NCBI RefSeq assembly: GCF_900106755.1 | Contig: NZ_FNNN01000007.1 | Span: forward strand, 62,001-126,000 | Direction of reading: 5' to 3' | DNA from: Bacteroides faecis MAJ27 | Lineage (GTDB): Bacteria; Bacteroidota; Bacteroidia; Bacteroidales; Bacteroidaceae | DNA length: 64,000 nt | Shown: positions 19,652-29,294 of the stretch, in pieces | Position numbering within the stretch: position 1 is the first letter of the stretch | How the letters are laid out: every line of letters begins with the position of its first letter | Position numbers and translations under genes: made by a program | Notes under the pieces: model-generated | The model's database searches: none | The model's input: only the letters and a program-made list of their open reading frames with translations | Told to the model about the DNA's origin: nothing

Positions 19652-22012
19652 TTATTTATCGGCGAACAGACGAACGGAAAACCCGTGGTGTTTAACGTCT
19701 CTGTAGTTCGCGAACGCAGAGTACGAGTAGAAAGACACGTTCCAAGCATTGCCGAGGAGGCTGGGAAACTCCGTGCTCGACCAATACCGACCATATTCGC
19801 CTCGGGCTTCGAGCAAACCACTCGAAATGAACGTTGGGAAGGAGATATAACCGGCAGCCGGAAAAATACGAACGACAGCCTCGGAAGTATGGCTATCCCA
19901 CCAAGAATCATTATTGATAGTGCTAATGTTTCCTGTAAATGCGCTGCCCAAGTAAACACAATCCACTTTCAATAGGGAAGTAAAGTCATGGTTGGCAAAC
20001 GAACCCACGCGGGTGTAACGGTAAGCACAAACCATATTATTATCAGTAGCAAGAGGGAAATCGGATAGGGAAGAATCATCGATAGGATTACCGGTACCTT
20101 GTTTGAAACGCAGAGCGTAACAAACACCGTTACCCGAAGAGAAATAATCGTTGGCGAAAGTTTTTTTGATGCCACCGAACTCAATAGCCTCGTTGACATT
20201 AGAAGTATTAGTAGGGGAATCATATTGGGTATTACCGCTGTAGGAGAAAACGCCCGTCAACTCCCAGCGGGAAGGCAGGTGGTAACCATAACCGGGATGC
20301 CCCAGTTTAAAAAAGACATCATCAAAGAGCTTCTTGGCATTTGGATTGTAAGTATCATTATTCTCTCCTGTGAGCACGTACCAATTATAATAACCGGATT
20401 GGTCATTGCTATGGCTCGAAGCCCAATGAAGATTAGGGTCAGTCTGGGCTGCAGTGGGAGAAATACCCGGAGGAACGGAAGAAATGAAAGGAGAATTATA
20501 GATAGAGCCACCGGCGAGGTTATATTCGGCAACATAATCCAAAGGCGTACCGATCTGCTTAATATTGATTTTAGTATAAAGTCGTCCAGCCCGTATCTAC
20601 AGATAACCATCCTTGAATCCCTTGCCATTCGTGATGGCCTGCAATTCCTCCGTAACCGGATTGGTGAGAGTGGCGCCAGCCGCCCCACTGTTTTGACTGG
20701 GTTTCAGCCATGAATTAGAAACTGAAATTGTTGTTCCGTCGGCATTATAGGCACCGACCTTCCACCCACTGGGGTAATTGGTGCGCACAGAAAATTTGTT
20801 CTGTGTGCTTGTGGCATCGTGCTTGCCTTGAAGTGTCATCGCCGTTCGGGTCACTGCCAAGAAATGCCCCGATTCATTGAACGTTATATCTGTGAATGCG
20901 TCTATCACGATGGGCACTACTACGATGTTATGGTTGGTAAAGTTGTCCGGGCTGGTTACAGCCTCGTTCAAAGTGGCAAACCCCGGCCCTTTCACTTCCT
21001 TGATGGTGAAAATATAGCGGTGGTTGCGCAGAATGGGCATGTATTTACCCTTTTCGTAAGGACTCGTGCCACCGCCCTTGATACCGTCCCATGTATAATC
21101 CATTCAGTAGTAGTATTCTCTTCCTTGATAGGCAAGATTTATAACTATACAAGGACGGCTGCCGCCGGAGATAGCCGACTGTTCATTCAAATAATAAGTG
21201 ATGACATTCGGAGATGCGGTGTTTGCAGTTCCCTCAAGCGGGTGCCCGCCACTGACTGCTGGCTGCGATGTGGCAGGCAGTGTGGGAGTCATGTATCCCG
21301 ACTGTGAAGCGGTGGTATTGTATGTAGCAAGATCTACCCAAACGCGTCCGTTGCCTACGGAATTGACGAAGTAAACCTTTCCCGCAGCTGTCGTGGCTCC
21401 CGAAGTTGTAGGATTGATGATATCCACCTTCGCCAGCATGCGGATAAGCGGTATTTCCTGCGCAATGGTTTGCGACACACCGGCTTTCAGTTCAAAGCCT
21501 CCCGCCGGGGCATGCTCGCCGTACATGGGTATGTATGTGCCCGTACCTTCTTGTCCGAACCTACCCACGACTTCCACTTGCTTAAGAGCATCATAGGTGG
21601 AACCGGCTGTTATATTTGCCAGTTCTGTTTGGGCATTAGCTATGAGAGCTATACGTTTGTATCTGCCCGCAATAACGGGCACAGAGAAGTATTTCGTATC
21701 CGAAGAGCCTGAAAGTGTATGCAACGAGCTGCCCAGAATCTCATATTTCACCTTGACTTTCTCCGTACCGCCTTCATCGGCAAACATCAGTACGGTAATC
21801 TCTGTTATCCCTTTCTCGTCTACACCACGAGTATTCGCCGCCCGGAAATCGGGAATCCTGACAGAAAGTGTCACTTCGGCCGTCTCACCTTTGCCGGACA
21901 CGGGCGGAACAGGAAGAATGAGTTCGTCTTGCCGGCACGAAAGTACGAGCGGCAGTAATAACAGGACCGACAGCAGGTTGCGGAACGGTATGATGATTGA
22001 ACTACTTGGCAT
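19652..22012 (-). pseudogene. Second fimbrial tip lipoprotein with two in-frame stops
   Basis: Three abutting pieces lie in one frame. 22012-21104 has a lipoprotein signal (NLLSVLLLLPLVLSCRQDE) and an Mfa-like region (TRGVDEKGITEITVLMFADE, LIRMLAKVDIINP). A TGA at 21104-21106 is followed without a gap by MDYTWDGIKGG up to a TAG at 20597-20599, then IRAGRLYTKINIKQIGTPLD and a FISUMP-type C-terminus (GYHLPSRWELTGVF, YWSSTEFPSLLGN, FSVRLFADK) ending at 19652. TGG to TGA and CAG to TAG are the simplest origins. The start at 22012 (or 22036) follows the anchor gene stop at 22060 by about 25-45 bases. Full length would be about 786 residues. A paralog of the intact tip gene next to it. Confidence 0.85.
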
Positions 22013-22059
22013 AATATATTGTTTTATGATTTGCATTTCATGATTGACCGGTGCGTTTT

Positions 22060-22983
22060 TTACACTCCTCCGGGTTTTACATTCTGATTTTCCCAATTCC
22101 TGATCGTTATTTTCGCATGACCGTTTGTAAAGGTAATCTCGATAGGAATGGTTACTTCAATATCTTCCTCCATCGGTATGTGGTAGCGGGCAATAAGCCC
22201 TGCCAACGAAATCGGGGGCACGATATGGTTTCCCGTGGTGGGATCGATAATTTCCACCATGCCGGGGGTATCGGCCTTGAAACGGGGGATGTCAGTCGTG
22301 GCATTAGCATGGCGGTTGGTGACATCATATGCTACGGCAGGCTGGAATGTCTTGTTCCGGCTTACGGACTGGAGACGCCATGTGCCCGAGGTTTCGTCGA
22401 ACACCGGTCGCAAGGCTGACTCCATGCCCGTGATGTGTACCACAGGCTGCACGCTCACACCATCAAGGTGAAGACTTACACGGATAGTGCCGGGGCTGAA
22501 ATTGACAGTATGGTCTCCAGTCTCGTGCTCACTGACCGTAAGTGGCGTGACAGCGAAAAGAAGCCGATCAAGCGTGGGGATGGAAGCGGAAGTCTCCGCA
22601 TGCGGGTGTGAGGCGGAAAGGTTCCTTATGGTTTCTCCTTCGGAAAAGCCGCCGAGCTTGGTCTGTGCATCCGAAGCATTCGCCCAGAGCACGACAGTGT
22701 AGTTTCCCTGCGGCAGATACATCTCAACACCCTGCAAACGGTCAAGTTCACTCTTCTCCAGCGTCTGCATATGCTCAATACTGCCATCGGGACGGTACAC
22801 ACACAGCCTCACCCTCTGAACACGCTCTCCGAAAAGGTCAGCGGCAGAGCCGCGAGGCTTGTAGGTAAATCGTAACAGGGTATCCAGAGGGCAGCCCTCC
22901 AGGGACTCCCTGATGCACCTCGACAAGACTAAGGTTAAAATACCGGAAAGCATCAGGAAGCGTATAGCTTTATACAATTTCAT
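22060..22983 (-). CDS. Mfa2/FimB-type fimbria anchor lipoprotein
   Basis: The 307-residue protein matches the Mfa2/FimB anchor family: after the signal comes ESLEGCPLDTLLRFTYKPRG, then RVRLCVYRPDGSIEHMQTLE, YLPQGNYTVVLWAN and, near the end, ITIRNWENQNVKPGGV. Family members sit in the outer membrane, start assembly and limit fibre length. The lipobox is unusual: LTLVLSRC has Arg at -1, where Gly, Ala or Ser is expected, so lipidation at Cys23 may be weak. The gene lies between the major subunit and the tip genes, the expected operon position. Confidence 0.85.
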   Translation of the reverse strand: MKLYKAIRFLMLSGILTLVLSRCIRESLEGCPLDTLLRFTYKPRGSAADLFGERVQRVRLCVYRPDGSIEHMQTLEKSELDRLQGVEMYLPQGNYTVVLWANASDAQTKLGGFSEGETIRNLSASHPHAETSASIPTLDRLLFAVTPLTVSEHETGDHTVNFSPGTIRVSLHLDGVSVQPVVHITGMESALRPVFDETSGTWRLQSVSRNKTFQPAVAYDVTNRHANATTDIPRFKADTPGMVEIIDPTTGNHIVPPISLAGLIARYHIPMEEDIEVTIPIEITFTNGHAKITIRNWENQNVKPGGV

Positions 22984-23064
22984 GCGTAGTATCTTTTAGG
23001 TGAATAACTGTGGTTATGACTTTATATGAATATACGTGTTATGATTTAACAGGTTATAGAAATA

Positions 23065-23102
23065 CAGGTCGTGAGGTCAGGGCAAAAGACACCCACGACC
23101 TG
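23065..23102 (-). terminator. Hairpin between major subunit and anchor genes
   Basis: CAGGTCGTG (23065-23073) and CACGACCTG (23094-23102) form a perfect 9-bp stem, extended by GGT/ACC after one bulged base, in the 240-base spacer downstream of the major subunit. There is no strong U tract. It may attenuate read-through so that anchor and tip are made in smaller amounts than the subunit. Confidence 0.5.
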
Positions 23103-23221
23103 CTTACATTCCGCCGTGCGAGAGGAACTGGTGAACTAGTAAAATGAGCTAAAAATCTCCTCTACGCAAACGGACTTGTAAAAGAAACAAACAAATACAA
23201 TATACCTTGATGGTATGACAG

Positions 23222-24388
23222 TTAGAGATTAGGCTTGACAGGAACGACCGTCCAGGCTTTTACCGTCACCTTCAACCAAACGCTGACAGCACTGGTATTA
23301 GGTATTGTGGAAAGGTTGCTCTCGTCAAATGTAAAGTCGGCTTTCGAGATAGTATAAATCTTTCCTTTTTCCAGTTCTACAATATTGCCACTGCCATCTT
23401 TGAATCCTCTCACGGTGATAAACTGGTCACCTGTGCCGAAATTCACGCTGCTGCCGGCCTTAGCAGCCAAATTACTCAACTTAAATACGAGCTGGAGTTG
23501 CTCGTTCGCGTCAGTACTGTTACCGTTAGGAACAACCTGATATGCCCAACGTTGCCCTGCAGTTGGCGGAATGACTTCCTTTGGGATACCTGTAGCAGCG
23601 ACGGCAGACTGGTCAAAGAGTTTTCCAGCGTTAGCAGGGGTGTAAAGCCCCTGTCCTTGAGCATAGGCAGCAGGAGTAGCACCATATTGTACTTTCGTTC
23701 CCACAACGGTACCGGCCAGGTTGAACTTTTCAAAGAAGTTATTCACATAGATTCCTTCCAGCGTAAAACCATCCACCGCACTGGAGGCCGTAGTCGCCAG
23801 ACCTTCGATTTCGACACGTGCCACGGCAGGACCGATTTCCACTTCGGCATACTTGTCACCGTCCGTTATTCCAGGGGCATAAGGCAGGGCCGGACTACCG
23901 GTAGTCCATGTCTGCAGGGGTTTGTCATCGCCGCTCAACACCACATCCGCAACTGCAGACTGGCTTGTGATTTCCAGTTGTACAGCTTTCAATGCAGCTA
24001 CGGTTCCACCTGTAGGCAATGAAGTTCCGGCAGGAATATTACCACATACCGTTACAGTGGTAGCCGCCGCGGGTACATCCGTTATTTGGGTACCGGTAGT
24101 CAGATTCGCAATCGTGATGGGAGTGGTTGTAGTCGCGTTCACATATTTCAGAATGCTGGTCCCGTCATGGAAGTATACATGCAGATTACTTACCGTAGCA
24201 ACCGTTCCCGAGGCTACAGGAGGCTCGGTCGATCTCGTCAGCGTCGGCAACTCCAGCTTCATGAATACGCTTCTCGCTTCCCCGTTCTTTACGTCAGGCA
24301 CTTCGATGTCATCGTTACTGCACGCGGTGAATGCTGCAGCCATAGCAACCATTGTAAACACGCTTAACAAACTTTTTTTCATAATCAT
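23222..24388 (-). CDS. Major fimbrial subunit (FimA/Mfa1-type fimbrillin)
   Basis: This 388-residue lipoprotein precursor has the signal MKKSLLSVFTMVAMAAAFTACSN cut before Cys and a short N-terminal segment followed by LPTLTRSTEPP, with an arginine where trypsin-like proteases cut type V pilins. The two-domain fimbrillin pattern follows: VSNLHVYFHDGTSILKY, VEIGPAVARVEIEGLATTAS, the GIYVNNFFEKF block, and a C-terminal half ending VWLKVTVKAWTVVPVKPNL, the donor-strand-like tail. Low Cys and Trp and high Thr/Ala suit an extracellular polymer. Position after DUF3868 and before the anchor supports the major subunit role. ATG 24382 is an equally good start. Confidence 0.85.
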   Translation of the reverse strand: MIMKKSLLSVFTMVAMAAAFTACSNDDIEVPDVKNGEARSVFMKLELPTLTRSTEPPVASGTVATVSNLHVYFHDGTSILKYVNATTTTPITIANLTTGTQITDVPAAATTVTVCGNIPAGTSLPTGGTVAALKAVQLEITSQSAVADVVLSGDDKPLQTWTTGSPALPYAPGITDGDKYAEVEIGPAVARVEIEGLATTASSAVDGFTLEGIYVNNFFEKFNLAGTVVGTKVQYGATPAAYAQGQGLYTPANAGKLFDQSAVAATGIPKEVIPPTAGQRWAYQVVPNGNSTDANEQLQLVFKLSNLAAKAGSSVNFGTGDQFITVRGFKDGSGNIVELEKGKIYTISKADFTFDESNLSTIPNTSAVSVWLKVTVKAWTVVPVKPNL

Positions 24389-24490
24389 TGTAATTAAATT
24401 GTTAATAAAAAAATAAACACTAATAAAACACTTGTTAATATTTAATTCGTACTTATACTTTTTTTCCTGTTTTGTTCTTTCTACTTTTTA

Positions 24491-26219
24491 CTATTTCCCT
24501 TCCGCTATCCTGTCCAGTTCCATACGGAGCCCGAAGAACTTGGGAATGAGGTCCGACAGTTCCGGATCCAGGGGAATACGCAGGACAAGATTGGGATTCA
24601 TGCGGCAGGCCGCAAGCATATGTTCCACTGCTAAGTAATCATCGCCCTGCCGGGCGCTTACCACAGCATGCAGGTATTCCTTGCGGGAATCTACGGGTAA
24701 CTGGTCTAAAAGAGCGGAAGCCTCTTTATGATAACCGAGCTGTGTCAGGCAAAGGGCGGTGTTATAGTCAGGCCGTTTTTCCAATATCGGCAAGGCTTGC
24801 CGGTATTGTCGCTCTGAAAGGAGCCGCAAGGCTTCGGCATACTCTTCTCCCTGCGGAGTATATACGGGACCGCTTGCCGCAAGAGAGTCTGTCTCCGCAG
24901 AAGCTATGACATATTGGTCCAGAGCGGAACGGTCAACCAGGTCGCTAAGCGAGGCCACAATGAAGAGCAGCGTGTCCGAGGCGGCAGGCCGCCATGTGCT
25001 GCGGTCGGTGGCTTCCACGATAGACTCTAGCCGCACACGGAGCTTTTTCATTCCATCGGTGACGGGCAGAGAATATACATAGTTGTAGATATAATCATGT
25101 CCGGAAACTGAATCCGAATTCTGGCGGACCATCACGGAGTCGATATAGGGGAAGGGAATCATACGCCGGCGGATTTCATCACGGTTACGGTCATTCATCT
25201 CATTTTCGGCAATCCGGTCGTAGAAATAACGGTGGCGGGAGATGTCCATCGAATCGGTGGCGGTGAGGACATAGTTGTGTATGTTGGACAGGCTGCGCCC
25301 CCCCGTTATAAAGGTCACGGAATTTCGAAGGTACACGATCGGCGGTAAGCTCGCGTTCCAGCCGGTACATCGGCCAAAAGGAGGCCGTACGATGATATTT
25401 ACGGTCATAGGAGGCCCACAACCCGAGCGTGTCACGACCAGCCACATAGCGCCGTACGCTTTCTTCGATCCGCTTGCGTTCCAGGCGGTGACGGAGTGTC
25501 GCACGGTTGGCCTGCGTACGCGTGTTCCAGAAATTCTGGCGTTCAAGGGCAAGGCGTTTCCACTTCTCGTAGGCAAGCTGACGGTCGCGCTCCTTGCCGT
25601 AAAGTTCATAGAAGAACCTCTGCCGGCAGGCGATATCCTTATTGATGCCTTTACGGTCAAGATACACACTATCATAAGCCGAAGGATCGACAATTCCATT
25701 AAGAAACAGCCTGTACGCCTTATAGTCCGCTTCCTGCATGCGGGTAAAGGAAGAACCGGAAAGCACAACAGGTGGTAGCGGGAAGCCTGAACTGTCAGAG
25801 GTGCAGAGCATCGGGGTGAGTGTGACACGCCAGCAACTGTCAATCAGGAGGGAAGGGACATGGATATTGAATTCCAAACGCACGGAACCTTCCCGCATGG
25901 TGACCTGCTTGACGACCGTGCGTGCAGCGACGATGTCAACACCGCCCAGGTGTATGGTTTTCCATACGTCATCCGTACTGTCGGAGACCTCTTCGAACTC
26001 ACCGGGAAGAGTGTCCGAAGAAGTGGTGAACCCCACCTGTTCGGCAAGCACTCCGGAAGGTGCGCTCTCCTCGTGGGGAAGAAAAATATTAGGACGGCCG
26101 GACTGCATAAACAGCCGCATAGTCCGCGGTTCGCGGGAAGTGGAACAGGACACGGCCAGTAACACTCCCGCGCAGAAAGCGGCGGCCGTTATGTGGGATT
26201 TGAGATACTTATTCATCAT
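24491..26219 (-). pseudogene. DUF3868 fimbria-locus protein, frame broken in a G7 tract
   Basis: Two overlapping frames cover one 575-residue lipoprotein. The N-terminal part (26219 to about 25305) starts with AFCAGVLLAVSCSTSREP and ends in frame with SKFRDLYNGG. The C-terminal part (to 24491) continues RSLSNIHNYVLTATDSMDIS, with a TPR-like end (YAEALRLLSERQYRQALPIL). The break is exactly at a run of seven Gs on the coding strand (25298-25304): six Gs would read NGGRSLSNIHNYV and restore the full protein. So the gene is OFF by one G. Such proteins accompany type V pilus operons together with DUF3575; their role is probably in assembly at the outer membrane. It may be phase variation, decay or a sequencing error. 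Confidence 0.8.
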
Positions 26220-26257
26220 TCAACTTTTTATATCTTGTTTCAACAGATAAGATGGTT

Positions 26258-26824
26258 TCAGAAAAGATAAACCAGATTAACGGCGGTACGTGTGGGTGTC
26301 ACATAGACACCGGAGCCCTTGCCGGTACGCTTACCGCAGTTCACGCAACGGTAACGTTCCCAGTCGGCCCAGACAACACCGAGACCCAGTTCGAACTCCA
26401 GATTCCAGCGACGCGAAAGGGGGCGCACCAGCCCCGCAGAAAGCCCGCCGCCGAAAGCTGTGCCTTCGTAACGGTAGCGATGTCCGAACAGACCACCCGC
26501 ATTATATATGGAGAACACACCGTGGAGCCCGATAAAACAACCCCTTCCGTAAGTTTCGCGCATCCAATAACGCACACCAGGCTGGACTGTGAAGTTTTTA
26601 AGCTTGCCGTCATCCCAAAGACGGAAAGGATTGTACTGTACGGGAAGATGGGCGGACCAATGCGTGGAAAAAGCCATGGAACCCTCCACATTCAGATTCC
26701 CCGTACCTAAACCCACCAGATTGGTTCTGACAGAATAAAACTGCGCGGAAACCTTGTCTGAATACACAAGGCAGGCCAAGACACAGGCAAAACATAAAAA
26801 GTACTTTTTTCTATTCAAATTCAT
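26258..26824 (-). CDS. DUF3575 outer-membrane-type protein of the fimbria operon
   Basis: The 188-residue protein has a signal peptide (FLCFACVLACLVYSDKVSAQ) and a sequence of alternating short beta strands typical of small barrels: FYSVRTNLVGLGTGNLNVEG, FSTHWSAHLPVQYNPF, GCFIGLHGVFSIYNAGGLFG and the final TRTAVNLVYLF with terminal Phe. DUF3575 proteins regularly head Bacteroidales fimbria operons, just before DUF3868 (here 38 bases downstream). Expected location is the outer membrane; function unproven. It is the first gene of the operon, and a promoter lies about 190 bases upstream. Confidence 0.85.
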   Translation of the reverse strand: MNLNRKKYFLCFACVLACLVYSDKVSAQFYSVRTNLVGLGTGNLNVEGSMAFSTHWSAHLPVQYNPFRLWDDGKLKNFTVQPGVRYWMRETYGRGCFIGLHGVFSIYNAGGLFGHRYRYEGTAFGGGLSAGLVRPLSRRWNLEFELGLGVVWADWERYRCVNCGKRTGKGSGVYVTPTRTAVNLVYLF

Positions 26825-27009
26825 AATTCAAACTAGGATAACTCAAACTTTAAGTGGATAAACAAAACATGCACCCAAAGTAAACGGATGAAAAGCTGTG
26901 TCATCATAATAAGACTGTTCTTATTCTACGTGCAACCTGTAAAAATGAAGTATTTTAATGAACAAGAAACAGTTTTATATTATCACATCTGTTTTGTTTT
27001 TCCTGGTTG

Positions 27010-27043
27010 CAAAAGTAATAACACATAAATCACGAGTTACAAA
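27010..27043 (-). promoter_or_regulatory. Probable promoter of the fimbria operon
   Basis: On the minus strand TTTG (27040-27043) and TACTTTTG (27010-27017) are separated by 22 bases, one more than the usual 19-21. It is the best match in the 581-base spacer 26825-27405 and directs transcription towards DUF3575. An imperfect inverted repeat at 27307-27319/27358-27369 in the same spacer could end the upstream regulator gene. No inverted repeats flank the promoter, so no invertible switch is evident. Confidence 0.5.
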
Positions 27044-27405
27044 ATGAAACCACAAATCTAACGTCCGCATTGCATAAAACATTATAATACAGAAACATAA
27101 AGACTTCGTTCTTCTTATTTTTCTAACACGACGCTAACAGATGATTTACAACCTTAAAAAATATAGGGCAATCAATAAGTTTCTGACAATTGACTGGAAT
27201 AGTAACAGATATTATAATGAAAGCATCTTCATACTTTCCGGACATACCTCCCAGGAGAATTAAACCTGTTATGGCTTACCTCCATGACAAAACCATTCTA
27301 CAATTACATCATTCCGGTATTATGGCAAAAACAATCTGAACATATTCTAGATTTAATTACCGGATGATGCATTAGTCATTGGAACCTAGTATAAAGTTGA
27401 AATAC

Positions 27406-29058
27406 CTATCCCAGAAGGCTTAAGAATAATTCTTTATTAGCTGTTTCCGTAGATTTAATACGTGATTTGAGCCGTGACTTGCGAGCGTATACATTAGCCA
27501 CCGTATCCTTCATGAATAAGCTAATTACTTGCGGTGAAAATCCTACAAAAATATAGCATAATAACCTGGTGTCGGAAGCTTTCATAGTTGGAAAATCTTC
27601 CTTGAGCTTGTACATGGCATTGTCATGACAAGTGTTTACGATTTTTTCCAGTTCTTGCAGTATGCCATTGTTTTCTGCAAAATCTGTAATTATCTGCTTT
27701 ACTTCATTAAATATGACTGACTGTTGCGATGTTGTATTTTCACGTTCATAGTAGGTCTTTCCAAGTTTATCGACAATGTCAAAGCGTGAAGCAGCCAATC
27801 CTCTTAAATAACTTTCCGTAGTCTGCTGTTTTTTCACGCGTTCAGTAAGAGCCTTGTACTCGGAATTGGCTTTCTCTGTCAATAACAAATAATGGTTGGT
27901 ACGATCACGTTGCATGCGTAAACGTTGGCGGACGATATACCAGGCAATTCCAATAATAAAAAAGGTAGCGGCTGCTATAGCTATTTCCCAGACAGTCCGG
28001 TTTTTCATTCTGTATTGGGCGAATTTTGTTCGCTCTTTAAAATAGTCCCGCTCGACCATACCGGCGGAGAATTGCATGTTTGAGCGCATTATTGAATCGT
28101 TCAAGTAGATATAGCGATGTACATTGTCCGTTGCTTTTTCAAAATTTTTAGCCTGCGCTTCGATATGGTATGCAGTGTATTGTAGTTCTGCCATGTCGCA
28201 AATATCAGTAGTGTGCGCCTTTGCAAGCTCCAGATAATACCGTGCACTGTCTATATGATTCTTCAAAAGACTTACATCTGTCAATGTGTGATATCCATAT
28301 ACCGTATCCTGTCGGGCGGAAAGTTCGATTCGCTGTAACAGGTCATTGGATATATGCCGTTTGGATATCACATATAGTGATGCAAGATTAGTAAGGCTGA
28401 CTTCTATCAGATTACTGTTATTATGTTCATCGGCCAAGTCAAGAGCCGCCGAATACAGCCTTATTGCTTTTTCTATATCTTTTGAGTGAAAAGTAGCGGC
28501 TGCCATGTCAAGGGTTGCCTTTGTCTCCTCCTGGATATCACCCGATTGGCGGAAATTATTTCTGGCTTCGTGGAAATAATGATATGCCCGGCTGTAGTTC
28601 ATTTGTTTATAATATACTTCACCGATCTGTCTGTATAAAAGCCCTTTGTAATAAGATTCATCGGTATCTGTCAGTTTCTTTTCTATTTTGAGAAAAAGAC
28701 GTAATGCTCCCGGTTTATCACCTGTGCGTAATTTAATTCTTCCCCAATAATATAGAGTTTTACACTGGTGACGTAAATCTTTGGGGTAATGTTTATAATA
28801 TTGCCAAGCCTGGCGGATCAATGAATCGTCAGTAACTTTCATTTGTTTTTTTTCCAAAGCTTCGGAATAGAGCAATGCATATCTGGCCTGTTCAGCCCGG
28901 TTGCCTTCTGGTTTGAGTTTTTGTAGTATTGCTAATGCACTATCCGGGTTGTTCTGCATTAGCTTTTCAGCCTCACTAAGGCGAGGGGTCTGTTCCCTGT
29001 TATAACAACCTGTAAAATAGAGAATAGCTGATAGTCCAATTATAATTTTATATTTCAT
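27406..29058 (-). CDS. TPR membrane-anchored regulator, copy 1
   Basis: The start at 29058 (MKYKIIIGLSAILYFTGCYN) matches the start of copy 2 and gives 550 residues. A lipobox-like FTGC is followed by tetratricopeptide-type repeats from ~30 to 340 (SEAEKLMQNNPDSALAILQK, GEVYYKQMNYSRAYHYFHEA and others), one membrane helix (VWEIAIAAATFFIIGIAWYI, ~375-395), a coiled coil, and a C-terminal domain with a LuxR/sigma-like helix-turn-helix (DTRLLCYIFVGFSPQVISLF, KDTVANVYARKSRLKSRIK). The design suggests a membrane-bound transcription regulator, frequent in Bacteroides. It lies just upstream of the fimbria operon on the same strand and might regulate it (inference). Nearly identical to the gene at 42111. 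Confidence 0.8.
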   Translation of the reverse strand: MKYKIIIGLSAILYFTGCYNREQTPRLSEAEKLMQNNPDSALAILQKLKPEGNRAEQARYALLYSEALEKKQMKVTDDSLIRQAWQYYKHYPKDLRHQCKTLYYWGRIKLRTGDKPGALRLFLKIEKKLTDTDESYYKGLLYRQIGEVYYKQMNYSRAYHYFHEARNNFRQSGDIQEETKATLDMAAATFHSKDIEKAIRLYSAALDLADEHNNSNLIEVSLTNLASLYVISKRHISNDLLQRIELSARQDTVYGYHTLTDVSLLKNHIDSARYYLELAKAHTTDICDMAELQYTAYHIEAQAKNFEKATDNVHRYIYLNDSIMRSNMQFSAGMVERDYFKERTKFAQYRMKNRTVWEIAIAAATFFIIGIAWYIVRQRLRMQRDRTNHYLLLTEKANSEYKALTERVKKQQTTESYLRGLAASRFDIVDKLGKTYYERENTTSQQSVIFNEVKQIITDFAENNGILQELEKIVNTCHDNAMYKLKEDFPTMKASDTRLLCYIFVGFSPQVISLFMKDTVANVYARKSRLKSRIKSTETANKELFLSLLG

Positions 29059-29072
29059 ATTGCGAATATTAG
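27420..29072 (-). repeat. 1.65-kb direct repeat, copy 1
   Basis: The segment matches 42125-43777 in the same orientation. From about 27680 to 29040 I see only one base difference (giving Lys for Glu in ERVKKQQ); two changes lie next to the start codon, and the last ~270 bases of the gene are clearly diverged. Homology ends within about 14 bases upstream of the ATG. Confidence 0.9.
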
Positions 29073-29294
29073 GAGTAACAAACACATTTCGATGCGGAAA
29101 GCTTTTATTAGAAGAAATATAATTATTATTACATTCTTTGTATCTCAACAGAAACCATAAATACTTTTTTTGCATGATTCCCTGCATGATAGTTCTCAAT
29201 TCCTATATATACCATTTCCAAAAACAGACAATAACCAAAAAGTTATAAAATATGCAGGCTTGGGAGTTTAGTATTCTTCATCTTATTATCAACT

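Noticed and set aside
1030..21106. Genetic-code change with TAG read as an amino acid
   Set aside because: Intact genes in the same window end in TAG (e.g. the ZIP transporter at 48025-48027), one of the premature stops is TAA and one TGA, and several affected genes also have frameshifts or truncations. Suppression remains only a minor possibility.
26825..27405. Invertible promoter for the fimbria operon
   Set aside because: Bacteroides surface loci often have them, but I found no inverted repeats flanking the promoter at 27010-27043; the only repeat pair (27307/27358) lies outside it.
29059..29199. N-terminal extension of the first TPR regulator to 29199
   Set aside because: The copy at 42111-43763 starts at the equivalent of 29058, where the signal/lipobox begins; sequence similarity ends just upstream of that ATG.
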